NCBI GenBank assembly: GCA_030263275.1
Contig: SZOR01000163.1
Coordinates: 1-6,845 of the forward strand
Reading direction: 5' to 3'
Length of the DNA: 6,845 bases
From: DSNY01 sp016861185
GTDB lineage: Bacteria; Pseudomonadota; Gammaproteobacteria; Burkholderiales; Burkholderiaceae_F
Below, piece after piece: positions 1-5,304 of this stretch (positions within the stretch are counted from its first letter, which is position 1; each line of letters opens with the position of its first letter). The position numbers and the translations under genes are program-made. A model generated the notes under the pieces. It worked only from the letters and a program-made list of their open reading frames with translations, ran no database searches and was not told the DNA's origin.

Positions 1-2345
1 AACTGAAGGCGCTGCACGACGCCCTTGGCACGACGGTCGTCGTACCGGTGCTCGCTCGAACCGCGCCGCTATCCTCGGACGAAGGCTTCGTCGGGCGCAC
101 GGTGGAACTGCGCCGCATCGGCGAACTGCTTGCACAGGACGGCTGCCGCTTGCTGTCGATCGTCGGCCCGGGTGGGGTCGGCAAGACGCGGCTCGCGCGG
201 CGCGCGCTGCATGAACTGGCGTCCGGTTACGCCGACGGCGCGGCCTTCGTGCCGCTCGAAGACCTCGTCACGCCGGGCGAACTCGGCGGCCGGCTCGCGC
301 GCGAACTGGGCGTTGCGCTTTCCGGCAGCGGCGATCCGCTCGAGCAGGTGATCGAATTCCTGCGCGAGCGGCGGACGCTGCTCGTGCTCGACAACTTCGA
401 GCAGCTTGCAGCCGATACGACTCCTGTCGAGCGGCTGCTCGCCGCGTGCCAGCGCGTGAAGCTGATCGTCACGTCGCGCGTGCGGCTTGCGCTCGCGGCC
501 GAATGGCTGCTGCCGCTCGACGGGCTGCCTTGCCCCGAGATCGAGGATCAGGACCGACTCGAAGCGTTCGATGCCGCGCGCCTGTTCGTGCAGGCGGCGC
601 AGCGCGTCGAGCCGGCGCTGATTCCCGCCGCGGAGGCGGAGTCGATCGTCGACATCTGCCGGCAGGTCGGCGGGCTGCCGCTCGCGCTGGAACTTGCGGC
701 CGCCTGGACGCGCGTGTTGTCGTGCGACGCGATCGCCGCCGAGCTGCGCCAAGGCACCGAACTGCTGCGCGCGGCCGACCCTGCGCACCCGCCGCGGCAC
801 GCGAGCATCGAAGCGGTTTTCGAGCAGTCGTGGAAACTGCTCGGCGCGACCGAACGCGACGCGCTGGCGCGGCTATCGGTGTTCCGCGGCGGCTTCACGG
901 CAGAAGCCGCGCGCGCGGTCGCCGGCGCCTCGCTGCCGGTGCTGGGCGCGCTCGCCGACAAGTCGCTGCTGCGCAAGGATGGCGCGCGGCTGCACATGCA
1001 CCCGCTCGTACATCAGCTCGCCGCGCTGCGGCTGGGCGAGGGCGGGGCACGGGAGTCGGCGGAACGGGCGCATGCGTCCCACTTTCACCGACTGCTGAGT
1101 CAACTCGGACCTGCAGTCGAGAACGGCGATCGGACGGCCTTGGATCGGGTGGACATCGAGTTCGAGAACTGTCGAGCTGCATGGCAATGGGCCATCGACA
1201 ACAAGGCCGGCGGCGCATTGAGGCAGACCGTACAGACCGTGATGGACTTCTGCAATCACCGGGGTCGCTTCAAGACCGGTCTGTCGCTGCTGCGGGAAGC
1301 GCTCGACTCGTCGTTTGCCGGCGCGGATGCGAAGCTGGAGCTGGCGCTTCGGAGCGGAGCGGCGCACCTGCTGTTCCGACTCGACAGCTATGGCGAAGCC
1401 GCGGAGCAGGCCACGCAAGCGCTAGGTGTCGCGAAGCGCGGAAAAGATCACCGTGCGCAAGCGCTCTGCCTTGCGACGCTCGGCGCGTGCGCGCTGAGAC
1501 GCGGCCGGCACGTCGATGCAGGGAGTTACTTCGAGCAGGCATTGAAAGAAGCGCAGCTCGCCGGCGACTCGCGGCGAGCGGCCGCGCTGCTGCACAACCG
1601 GGCGCTGGTCCAGCGAGCGATCGGCCGGCGCGACGATGCTCGGCGTTTGTTGATCGAGTCGATGGCGGCCTACAAGTCGCTCGGCGACGTCTCCGGCGAG
1701 GCGATGTGTCTGACCACGCTCAGCAGTCTGCATTGGGACAGCGGAGAACTCGGAATCGCGATCGAACACTTGAAGGCCGCGCTGGTGATCTGCGATCGCC
1801 ATGGCCTTGACCGGACTCGAACGGTGATTCTCTCGAACCTGGCCGCGCTCGCGTTCAAGACCGGCGACTTCGCAGGGGCAGCGACGTATGCGGAGCGCGC
1901 GCACGAGATGGCCAAGGCGATCGGGAACCGGCACTTTCAGTCCTGGATGAGACTGCTCTTTGCTCAGCTTGCGCTAAGGAATAGGGACTTTTCTGCTGCG
2001 CGCTCCGACCTCAAGACCGCCCTGGAACTGGCGCTGGCGATCGGGCAGAAGAGCGTTCTTCTCGAAGGGATCTCGTGCTTCGCCGAGGTTCTGGCTGTAC
2101 AGGGAGACACCGTCAGCGCGCACCGCGTGCTGAACTTCGTGGCAACACATCCGGCAATGGCCGCGCCGGACCGGAACGAGGTGTTGGCGAGAATGGCGCA
2201 ATGGGCACCGACGACCAAGAGCGAACCGGCGTGGCCGGGGCTCAGCCTGGATGAACTGGGTCACCGAATCGTCGTCGAGACCGACGTTGGGTACGGACCG
2301 CTGATCGCCGCTTTGCGCGGCGCGAGCCCCTCCGGCGCCTCGTAG
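1..2345 (+). CDS. STAND-type transcriptional regulator (AAA/NB-ARC-like NTPase, winged helix, TPR), 5'-truncated
   Basis: The reading frame is open from position 3 to the TAG at 2343-2345, so the true start lies upstream. A GTG at 48 is available, but the frame continues before it without a stop. Residues counted from that GTG: the segment FVGRTVELRRIGELL (14-28) is the usual entry to the NTPase; Walker A is GPGGVGKTR (40-48); Walker B is LLVLDNFEQL (111-120); a sensor-like LIVTSR is at 139-144; and the GLPLALELA motif is at 209-217. A winged-helix-like part follows (about 255-328), then a helical half with several TPR-like units (about 420-700), e.g. A-L-x-N-x-A pairs. This order is that of COG3903-type predicted ATPases and AfsR/SARP- or MalT-like regulators, in which ATP binding and TPR-sensed ligands control an N-terminal DNA-binding domain. 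That domain would lie outside the window and cannot be named. The third codon positions are less G/C-biased after about 1080. The gene may regulate the DUF1127-diiron pair downstream; that is inference from position only. Confidence 0.88.
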   Translation, partial: LKALHDALGTTVVVPVLARTAPLSSDEGFVGRTVELRRIGELLAQDGCRLLSIVGPGGVGKTRLARRALHELASGYADGAAFVPLEDLVTPGELGGRLARELGVALSGSGDPLEQVIEFLRERRTLLVLDNFEQLAADTTPVERLLAACQRVKLIVTSRVRLALAAEWLLPLDGLPCPEIEDQDRLEAFDAARLFVQAAQRVEPALIPAAEAESIVDICRQVGGLPLALELAAAWTRVLSCDAIAAELRQGTELLRAADPAHPPRHASIEAVFEQSWKLLGATERDALARLSVFRGGFTAEAARAVAGASLPVLGALADKSLLRKDGARLHMHPLVHQLAALRLGEGGARESAERAHASHFHRLLSQLGPAVENGDRTALDRVDIEFENCRAAWQWAIDNKAGGALRQTVQTVMDFCNHRGRFKTGLSLLREALDSSFAGADAKLELALRSGAAHLLFRLDSYGEAAEQATQALGVAKRGKDHRAQALCLATLGACALRRGRHVDAGSYFEQALKEAQLAGDSRRAAALLHNRALVQRAIGRRDDARRLLIESMAAYKSLGDVSGEAMCLTTLSSLHWDSGELGIAIEHLKAALVICDRHGLDRTRTVILSNLAALAFKTGDFAGAATYAERAHEMAKAIGNRHFQSWMRLLFAQLALRNRDFSAARSDLKTALELALAIGQKSVLLEGISCFAEVLAVQGDTVSAHRVLNFVATHPAMAAPDRNEVLARMAQWAPTTKSEPAWPGLSLDELGHRIVVETDVGYGPLIAALRGASPSGAS

Positions 2346-2363
2346 CGCGGATCGCCCCGTTTG

Positions 2364-2379
2364 CTCGTCCGCGGGCGAG
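2364..2379 (+). terminator. Weak GC hairpin after the STAND gene
   Basis: A short self-complementary stretch (CTCGTC, loop CGCG, GGCGAG, with one G-T wobble) begins 18 bases after the STAND stop codon. No T-run follows it, so it is at best a weak or factor-assisted terminator. In DNA this GC-rich, a 6-bp stem can be chance. Confidence 0.2.
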
Positions 2380-2411
2380 GAACGCTCGTGCAACGCCCGC
2401 CTGCGTACGGT

Positions 2412-2432
2412 TCGTCCATCGAGAAAGGACGA
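2412..2432 (+). promoter_or_regulatory. RBS of the DUF1127 gene within a small hairpin
   Basis: The Shine-Dalgarno-like AAAGGA (2424-2429) sits 5 bases before the ATG at 2435 and fixes that start. The 6-base arm TCGTCC (2412-2417) is the exact complement of GGACGA (2427-2432), with a 9-base loop, so the GGA of the ribosome site would be paired in the folded leader. The RBS itself is a firm reading; a regulatory role of the hairpin is inference. Confidence 0.5.
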
Positions 2433-2434
2433 CC

Positions 2435-2797
2435 ATGTACGAGACGATGCAACGACACGGCAACTTCGCGCCGGCCGCGACCGAAAGCTTCGGCAGGATC
2501 GGGCGGTGCTATCCGATGGCGGCGGCGCGATGCGGGTTGGGGTTTGGCAGCCCCGCAGCATGGAGCCGACCGGTGCTGGCGATCCGCGCGCTGCTGCGGG
2601 CGGTCGCAGACGCCGCGCGGCGCGCGCGCGAGTCGTGGAAGCGGGCGCAACAAGCGAGCGCGACCTACGTCGCACTGCGCGCGCTCGATGCGCGCACGCT
2701 GCGCGACCTCGGCTTCGATCGCAGCGAACTCGCCTCCGTCGCGGCCGAATGCGCCGGAGCGATAGACCGTACCCGCGTGCGGTCGCGGCCGCGCTAG
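2435..2797 (+). CDS. DUF1127 domain protein with long N-terminal extension (120 aa)
   Basis: The C-terminal part (about residues 70-107), with YVALRALDARTLRDLGFDRSEL (78-99), matches the DUF1127 (YjiS-like) signature: a basic helix, then L-x-x-L-D-x-R-x-L-x-D-L-G-h-x-R-x-E-L. Family members are usually only 45-70 residues. In alphaproteobacteria some are arginine-rich small proteins tied to phosphate or carbon metabolism, and one in Rhodobacter has been reported as an RNA-binding protein. Here about 50 extra residues precede the domain; they contain Gly, Ala and aromatic residues and a short hydrophobic stretch (VLAIRALLRAVA), but no clear signal peptide. The ATG at 2435 has a good AAAGGA site, so the extension looks real. 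The stop codon lies 39 bases before the ATG of the diiron gene on the same strand, consistent with cotranscription. Specific function is unknown. Confidence 0.8.
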   Translation: MYETMQRHGNFAPAATESFGRIGRCYPMAAARCGLGFGSPAAWSRPVLAIRALLRAVADAARRARESWKRAQQASATYVALRALDARTLRDLGFDRSELASVAAECAGAIDRTRVRSRPR

Positions 2798-2836
2798 CGC
2801 GTGTTCGACCCCGATCCCGAAGAAGCGCACACTGCC

Positions 2837-3805
2837 ATGAGCGCAAGCGGCCAAGAGAAAGCCCGCGCGGGCGCGCTGTCGCCGACGCAGCGCTACGCCA
2901 AATGCATCGAAGCCTCCAGGCGCATCTGCTGGGAGATCGACCGCGACGTCATACGCGGCCGCAGCTTCGATTTCGATCGCAAGTTCCTGCCTGACGGACT
3001 GTCGCGGGTCAACGAGCTGGTCTTCCTCGATCCGGCCCGCCGGTGCTTCCTGTCGCAGATCCAGGGCCGCACCTACGCGAACATGTTCGGGCTGGTGGAA
3101 CGCTTCGCCGGCGCCAAGATCCTCGAGCTGACGCGCGACCACTGGTTCGGCGATCAGGCCGCGCTCGAAGCGCTGGTGCGCTTCGCCGACGAGGAGCTGA
3201 AGCACCAGGAACTGTTCCGGCGACTCGATCGCATGGCCGCGGAGGGAATGCCGGAGGGGTATTGCTTCAAGCCGCCGCCGAACGAGATCGCGCGCGCCGT
3301 CCTGAGCAAATCGACCTGGGCGGTGCTTGCGCTGACGCTCGACATCGAGCTGCTGTCGCAGTCGCACTATCGATCGAGCATCGAGTGCGACGCGGAGTCG
3401 TCGGAGCTGTGGAGGGACGTGTTCCTGTTCCACTGGAAGGAGGAGTCGCAGCACGCGATCCTGGACGAGCTGGAGTGGCGGCGCATCGACGCGCAGTCCA
3501 GCGCGCTGCAGCGCGAGCAGGGCGCCGACGATTTCGTCGGGCTGCTGCTCGCGATCGACGGCACGCTTCAGGTCCAGGCGCGCACAGACGCGGCCTACTT
3601 CCTGCGGCACGGCGGGCGAGCGTACTCGGCCGCGGAGCAGTCGGCCGTGCACGACCTGATCCTGAAGGCCTACCGCTGGCAGTACATCGCGACCGGCGTG
3701 CAGGAGCCGCGCTTCGTCGAAGTGTTGAGATCGCTCGTGACGCCGGAACAGTTCGAGCGGATCGCGGGCGCGCTGGCGCCGATCCTCGCGCACGCCGGCG
3801 ATTGA
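2837..3805 (+). CDS. Ferritin-like diiron protein, AurF/CmlI-like ligand pattern (322 aa)
   Basis: I chose the ATG at 2837 (a GAAGAAG purine run lies about 11 bases upstream). The in-frame GTG at 2801 has no ribosome site and would add 12 residues. The protein is mostly helical and soluble, with no signal peptide. It has two EExxH motifs, EELKH (119-123) and EESQH (202-206), plus a glutamate in GLVERF (E88) and one in LDIELLSQSHY (E171), the four-helix-bundle layout of ferritin-like diiron carboxylate proteins. H199 lies four residues before E203. The set E88, E120, H123, E171, H199, E203, H206 parallels the ligands I recall for the N-oxygenase AurF (E101, E136, H139, E196, H223, E227, H230), including the extra third histidine; the length (322 against about 336) also fits. 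By family knowledge such enzymes activate O2 for amine oxidation or other oxygenation. The substrate here is unknown and there is no amine-biosynthesis gene in view. It could instead be another ferritin-like oxidase. It is probably cotranscribed with the DUF1127 gene. Confidence 0.75.
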   Translation: MSASGQEKARAGALSPTQRYAKCIEASRRICWEIDRDVIRGRSFDFDRKFLPDGLSRVNELVFLDPARRCFLSQIQGRTYANMFGLVERFAGAKILELTRDHWFGDQAALEALVRFADEELKHQELFRRLDRMAAEGMPEGYCFKPPPNEIARAVLSKSTWAVLALTLDIELLSQSHYRSSIECDAESSELWRDVFLFHWKEESQHAILDELEWRRIDAQSSALQREQGADDFVGLLLAIDGTLQVQARTDAAYFLRHGGRAYSAAEQSAVHDLILKAYRWQYIATGVQEPRFVEVLRSLVTPEQFERIAGALAPILAHAGD

Positions 3806-3811
3806 ACGACT

Positions 3812-3835
3812 TGCGACGCGTCGGCGGCGGTCGCA
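3812..3835 (+). terminator. Possible weak terminator hairpin after the diiron gene
   Basis: TGCGAC (3812-3817) and GTCGCA (3830-3835) form a perfect 6-bp inverted repeat with a 12-base loop, beginning 7 bases after the diiron stop codon. There is no following T-run, so it is weak evidence for termination. Confidence 0.2.
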
Positions 3836-3943
3836 TGGCGTGGCTGGAGCCGCGCACAAGCGGCGGGAGCTGCGCGACGCAGAAGGTGCTGAAAGCGACG
3901 TGATCGGACGCGCAGGTCGCAGACGCCGAGGCCACGCCCGGCG

Positions 3944-3969
3944 CGCACCCGCAGACGGCGACGGGTGCG
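3944..3969. repeat. Inverted repeat with 8-bp perfect arms
   Basis: CGCACCCG (3944-3951) and CGGGTGCG (3962-3969) are exact complements separated by 10 bases. It lies in the gene-free region upstream of the ParB-like gene. It could be a transcript hairpin or a binding site; it has no T-tract on either strand. Confidence 0.35.
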
Positions 3970-4016
3970 TCGGCCGCGGATCGAGAGTGCAGTGCACCGC
4001 ATGCCGCGCTCGTCTA

Positions 4017-4026
4017 CGCATATGCG
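4017..4026. repeat. 10-bp perfect palindrome CGCATATGCG
   Basis: This palindrome sits in the least GC-rich patch upstream of the ParB-like gene. It may be an operator half-site pair, but a 10-bp palindrome alone is weak evidence. Confidence 0.25.
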
Positions 4027-4136
4027 GATTTCTTCTGCGACCGAGCGCGAACTAGCGCGGGTCGGCGATTCACAATCGGCCGCGCGGCGCGCACACTGCG
4101 CTTGGCTCCCCGCTCACGACCGATGCTCGAGACCGC

Positions 4137-4415
4137 ATGAACGCGCAGCCGATTCCCTGTGCCCAGATCCGTCCCGACCCGCGCAGCCGCGGCTACCAGC
4201 CGCCGGCGGTCGAGTGGCTCGCCGACGATATCCGTGAACACGGCGTGCTCCGGCCCGTGCTGGTGCGCGCAACCGAGCACGGCTATGTGCTCGTCCACGG
4301 CGAACGCCGCTGGCGCGCGGCCACGATGCTCGGGCTCCAGGTGATCCCGGCATACGTCGTGCAGGGTCCGGCGTACGACGAAAGCGCCGCGACAGATCCG
4401 GGTCGCCGGCAGTGA
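4137..4415 (+). CDS. Stand-alone ParB N-terminal (CTPase/nuclease-like) domain protein (92 aa)
   Basis: The sequence follows the ParB/Spo0J N-terminal domain (ParBc) almost end to end: IRPDPRSRGYQPPAVEWLADDI (11-32, the N-P-x-Q-P-R-like box I region, here altered), REHGVLRPVLVR (33-44), GYVLVHGERRWRAA (49-62) and LGLQVIPAYV (65-74). The GERRWRAA stretch (55-62) is the conserved GERRxRA motif that contacts the CTP phosphates in ParB proteins. The protein ends soon after this domain, so it lacks the helix-turn-helix that binds parS, the second phosphate motif and the C-terminal dimerisation domain. It cannot be a complete partition protein; a regulatory, scaffold or CTP-dependent switch role is possible but unknown. 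The ATG at 4137 is the only plausible start, and no strong ribosome site precedes it. No ParA gene is in the window. A DnaA-box pair lies about 50 bases downstream. Confidence 0.8.
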   Translation: MNAQPIPCAQIRPDPRSRGYQPPAVEWLADDIREHGVLRPVLVRATEHGYVLVHGERRWRAATMLGLQVIPAYVVQGPAYDESAATDPGRRQ

Positions 4416-4420
4416 GAGCG

Positions 4421-4445
4421 CGCGCCGGCGTCATTTTGCGGCGCG
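4421..4445 (+). terminator. Hairpin after the ParB-like gene (7-bp GC arms)
   Basis: CGCGCCG (4421-4427) and CGGCGCG (4439-4445) are exact complements around an 11-base loop, starting 6 bases after the stop codon. The same stem sequence recurs after the VOC gene at 5276-5293. A T-run lies in the loop rather than after the stem, so classic Rho-independent termination is doubtful. Confidence 0.3.
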
Positions 4446-4462
4446 GAGCGGCGCTCGCGGCG

Positions 4463-4487
4463 GTTGTCCACAGCAACTGTGGATAAC
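4463..4487. promoter_or_regulatory. Head-to-head DnaA-box pair (near-perfect palindrome)
   Basis: TGTGGATAA (4478-4486) is the exact complement of the consensus DnaA box TTATCCACA. TTGTCCACA (4464-4472) on the plus strand differs from the box at one base. Together they form 11-base arms matching at 10 of 11 positions around a 3-base centre. DnaA binding is plausible from the consensus; whether it serves replication, DnaA titration or transcription control is unknown. Only two boxes and no AT-rich unwinding element are visible, so a full origin is not supported. Confidence 0.6.
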
Positions 4488-4563
4488 GCCGGTCGCGCCG
4501 CGCGCAAACCGGCGCGCTTGCTGGGTTCGATCGGCATGGCGCGCCACGCGGCAGCGCCCGCGA

Positions 4564-4597
4564 CTGCCGGTTAGTGAGGATTTAAGGAGTCCGGCAG
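4564..4597. promoter_or_regulatory. Operator-like inverted repeat CTGCCGG / CCGGCAG
   Basis: CTGCCGG (4564-4570) and CCGGCAG (4591-4597) are perfect complements separated by 20 bases, so arm centres are 27 bases apart (about two and a half helical turns). The spacer contains TTAAGG (4582-4587), the possible -35 element of the VOC promoter. The placement suggests a repressor or activator site, but the protein is unknown. Confidence 0.35.
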
Positions 4598-4611
4598 GGA
4601 GATTTACGAAC
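4582..4611 (+). promoter_or_regulatory. Candidate promoter/operator, copy 1 (TTAAGG-N17-TACGAA)
   Basis: TTAAGG (4582-4587) is followed after 17 bases by TACGAA (4605-4610), the latter inside AGATTTACGAAC (4600-4611). The same 12-mer, with a TTAGGG at the same 17-base distance, lies upstream of the cytochrome gene. The 17-base spacing fits a sigma factor footprint, although both boxes differ from the sigma-70 consensus. It would drive the VOC gene with a leader of about 105 bases. Confidence 0.4.
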
Positions 4612-4638
4612 CATGCTCGCGCGTTTGCGCGAGCATGG
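4611..4638 (+). repeat. Perfect 12-bp hairpin with GTTT loop
   Basis: CCATGCTCGCGC (4611-4622) and GCGCGAGCATGG (4627-4638) are exact complements around a 4-base loop, the strongest hairpin in the window. It begins directly at the end of the candidate promoter motif and so would lie at or near the 5' end of the VOC transcript. There is no T-run, so it is not a standard terminator. It could stabilise the mRNA, bind a protein as DNA, or be a remnant of a mobile sequence. Confidence 0.6.
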
Positions 4639-4710
4639 CGGCCTTCGATCCCGAGATATGGCCGCGCCGTGACGCTCTTTCACCACCCCGTGCCGGCGGC
4701 GAGCCGCTCC

Positions 4711-4714
4711 GAGG
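4711..4714 (+). promoter_or_regulatory. Ribosome binding site of the VOC gene
   Basis: GAGG lies 7 bases before the ATG at 4722. This decides the start against the in-frame ATG at 4635, which is buried in the 3' arm of the 12-bp hairpin. Confidence 0.55.
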
Positions 4715-4721
4715 CCCGCCG

Positions 4722-5228
4722 ATGATCCGCAAGCTGCATCACAGCGCGTACCGCTGCCGAGATTCCGAGGAAACGCGGCGCTTCTACGAAGGCTTCCTCG
4801 GGATGCCGCTGGCCGGCGCGCTCGAGATCCACGAAACCATGTCCGGCCGCAAGACGCGGGTGCTGCACACTTTCTTCCGGCTCGGCGACGGTTCGTTCCT
4901 TGCGTTCTTCGAGGCGCCGGACATGCCGTTCGAGTTCAAGGCGCAGCATGACTTCGACCTGCACATCGCGCTCGAAGTCGGCGCGGCGGAGCTTGCCGCC
5001 GCGCGGGCGCGCGCGCTGGCGGCCGGCATCGAGACGCGCGGCGTCAGCGATCACGGTTTCATCCACTCGATCTATCTGCGCGATCCGAACGGCTATGTCG
5101 TCGAGCTGTGTGCGCGCACGCCCGCCGACGCGGTGCTGATGGATCCGGCGCAGAACGACGCGCGCGGCATCCTCGCGCGCTGGCAGCAGGCGAAATCTTC
5201 GGGGGCGCAGGCGGGCGGCGCGAGCTGA
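4722..5228 (+). CDS. VOC-superfamily (glyoxalase / extradiol dioxygenase-fold) protein (168 aa)
   Basis: The protein has two beta-alpha-beta-beta-beta modules: residues 4-65, starting KLHHSAYRCRDSEETRRFYEGFLG, and residues 78-132, starting FDLHIALEV and ending DPNGYVVELC. Candidate metal ligands occupy the usual four places: H7, E64, H81 and E129. This fits metal-dependent members of the vicinal oxygen chelate family (glyoxalases, extradiol dioxygenases, fosfomycin- or bleomycin-resistance proteins). The SDHGFIHSIYLRDPNGYVVEL segment (109-129) resembles the dioxygenase/glyoxalase-like branch, but the substrate cannot be read from sequence. It is soluble, with no signal peptide, and has a short disordered Ala/Gly tail after the domain. 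A longer start at 4635 would add 29 residues unlike any VOC protein. It converges on the HExxH gene with a 76-bp gap. Confidence 0.85.
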   Translation: MIRKLHHSAYRCRDSEETRRFYEGFLGMPLAGALEIHETMSGRKTRVLHTFFRLGDGSFLAFFEAPDMPFEFKAQHDFDLHIALEVGAAELAAARARALAAGIETRGVSDHGFIHSIYLRDPNGYVVELCARTPADAVLMDPAQNDARGILARWQQAKSSGAQAGGAS

Positions 5229-5275
5229 TGGCGGTCGACCGGGCGCGGTTCGAGCGACGGCGCGACGTTCAAGCG

Positions 5276-5293
5276 CGCGCCGGCGACGGCGCG
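5276..5293. terminator. Candidate bidirectional terminator between convergent genes
   Basis: CGCGCCG (5276-5282) and CGGCGCG (5287-5293) are exact complements around a GCGA loop, a stable GNRA-type tetraloop on the plus-strand RNA. It lies between the VOC stop (5228) and the HExxH-gene stop (5305), where a shared terminator is expected. There is no T-run on either side, so factor-independent termination is uncertain. Confidence 0.35.
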
Positions 5294-5304
5294 GCGACAC
5301 GGCG

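Larger units (their letters stand above)
3806..4136. other. 331-bp non-coding stretch between the diiron and ParB-like genes
   Basis: No reading frame here has a credible start, codon pattern or recognisable protein; the short frames present are arginine-rich products of GC-rich DNA. It holds two weak inverted repeats soon after the diiron stop (listed separately) and, near 4011-4035, a less GC-rich patch that includes the 10-bp palindrome CGCATATGCG (4017-4026). A promoter for the ParB-like gene could lie in this patch, but I cannot place -35 and -10 boxes with confidence. Confidence 0.6.
4416..4721. other. 306-bp non-coding region rich in inverted repeats
   Basis: No convincing gene lies between the ParB-like stop and the VOC start. 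The region has at least five inverted repeats in about 220 bases: 4421-4445, the DnaA-box pair 4463-4487, 4500-4517 (GCGCGC arms), 4564-4597 and 4611-4638. It also holds the bipartite motif shared with the cytochrome promoter region. It probably contains the VOC promoter and leader, and possibly the end signal for the ParB-like gene. Confidence 0.6.

Noticed and set aside
446..1810. 454-codon plus-strand frame overlapping the STAND gene
   Set aside because: Very arginine-rich, with no motifs; an out-of-frame copy of the STAND coding sequence, whose own frame has intact NTPase motifs.
2261..4021. 586-codon open frame on the minus strand, opposite the DUF1127 and diiron genes
   Set aside because: Arg- and Ala-rich product without domain features. 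It lies opposite two genes with clear motifs, and long antisense frames are common at this GC content.
3840..4055. Small plus-strand gene in the diiron-ParB gap
   Set aside because: Arg-rich product, no ribosome site, no recognisable family.
4635..4721. Longer start for the VOC protein (ATG at 4635)
   Set aside because: The ATG is inside a perfect hairpin and has no ribosome site; the added 29 residues do not resemble VOC proteins. The ATG at 4722 has GAGG at a good distance.
4416..4721. A full replication origin or parS site
   Set aside because: Only two DnaA boxes, no AT-rich unwinding region and no match to the parS consensus TGTTTCACGTGAAACA. I kept only the box pair as a feature.
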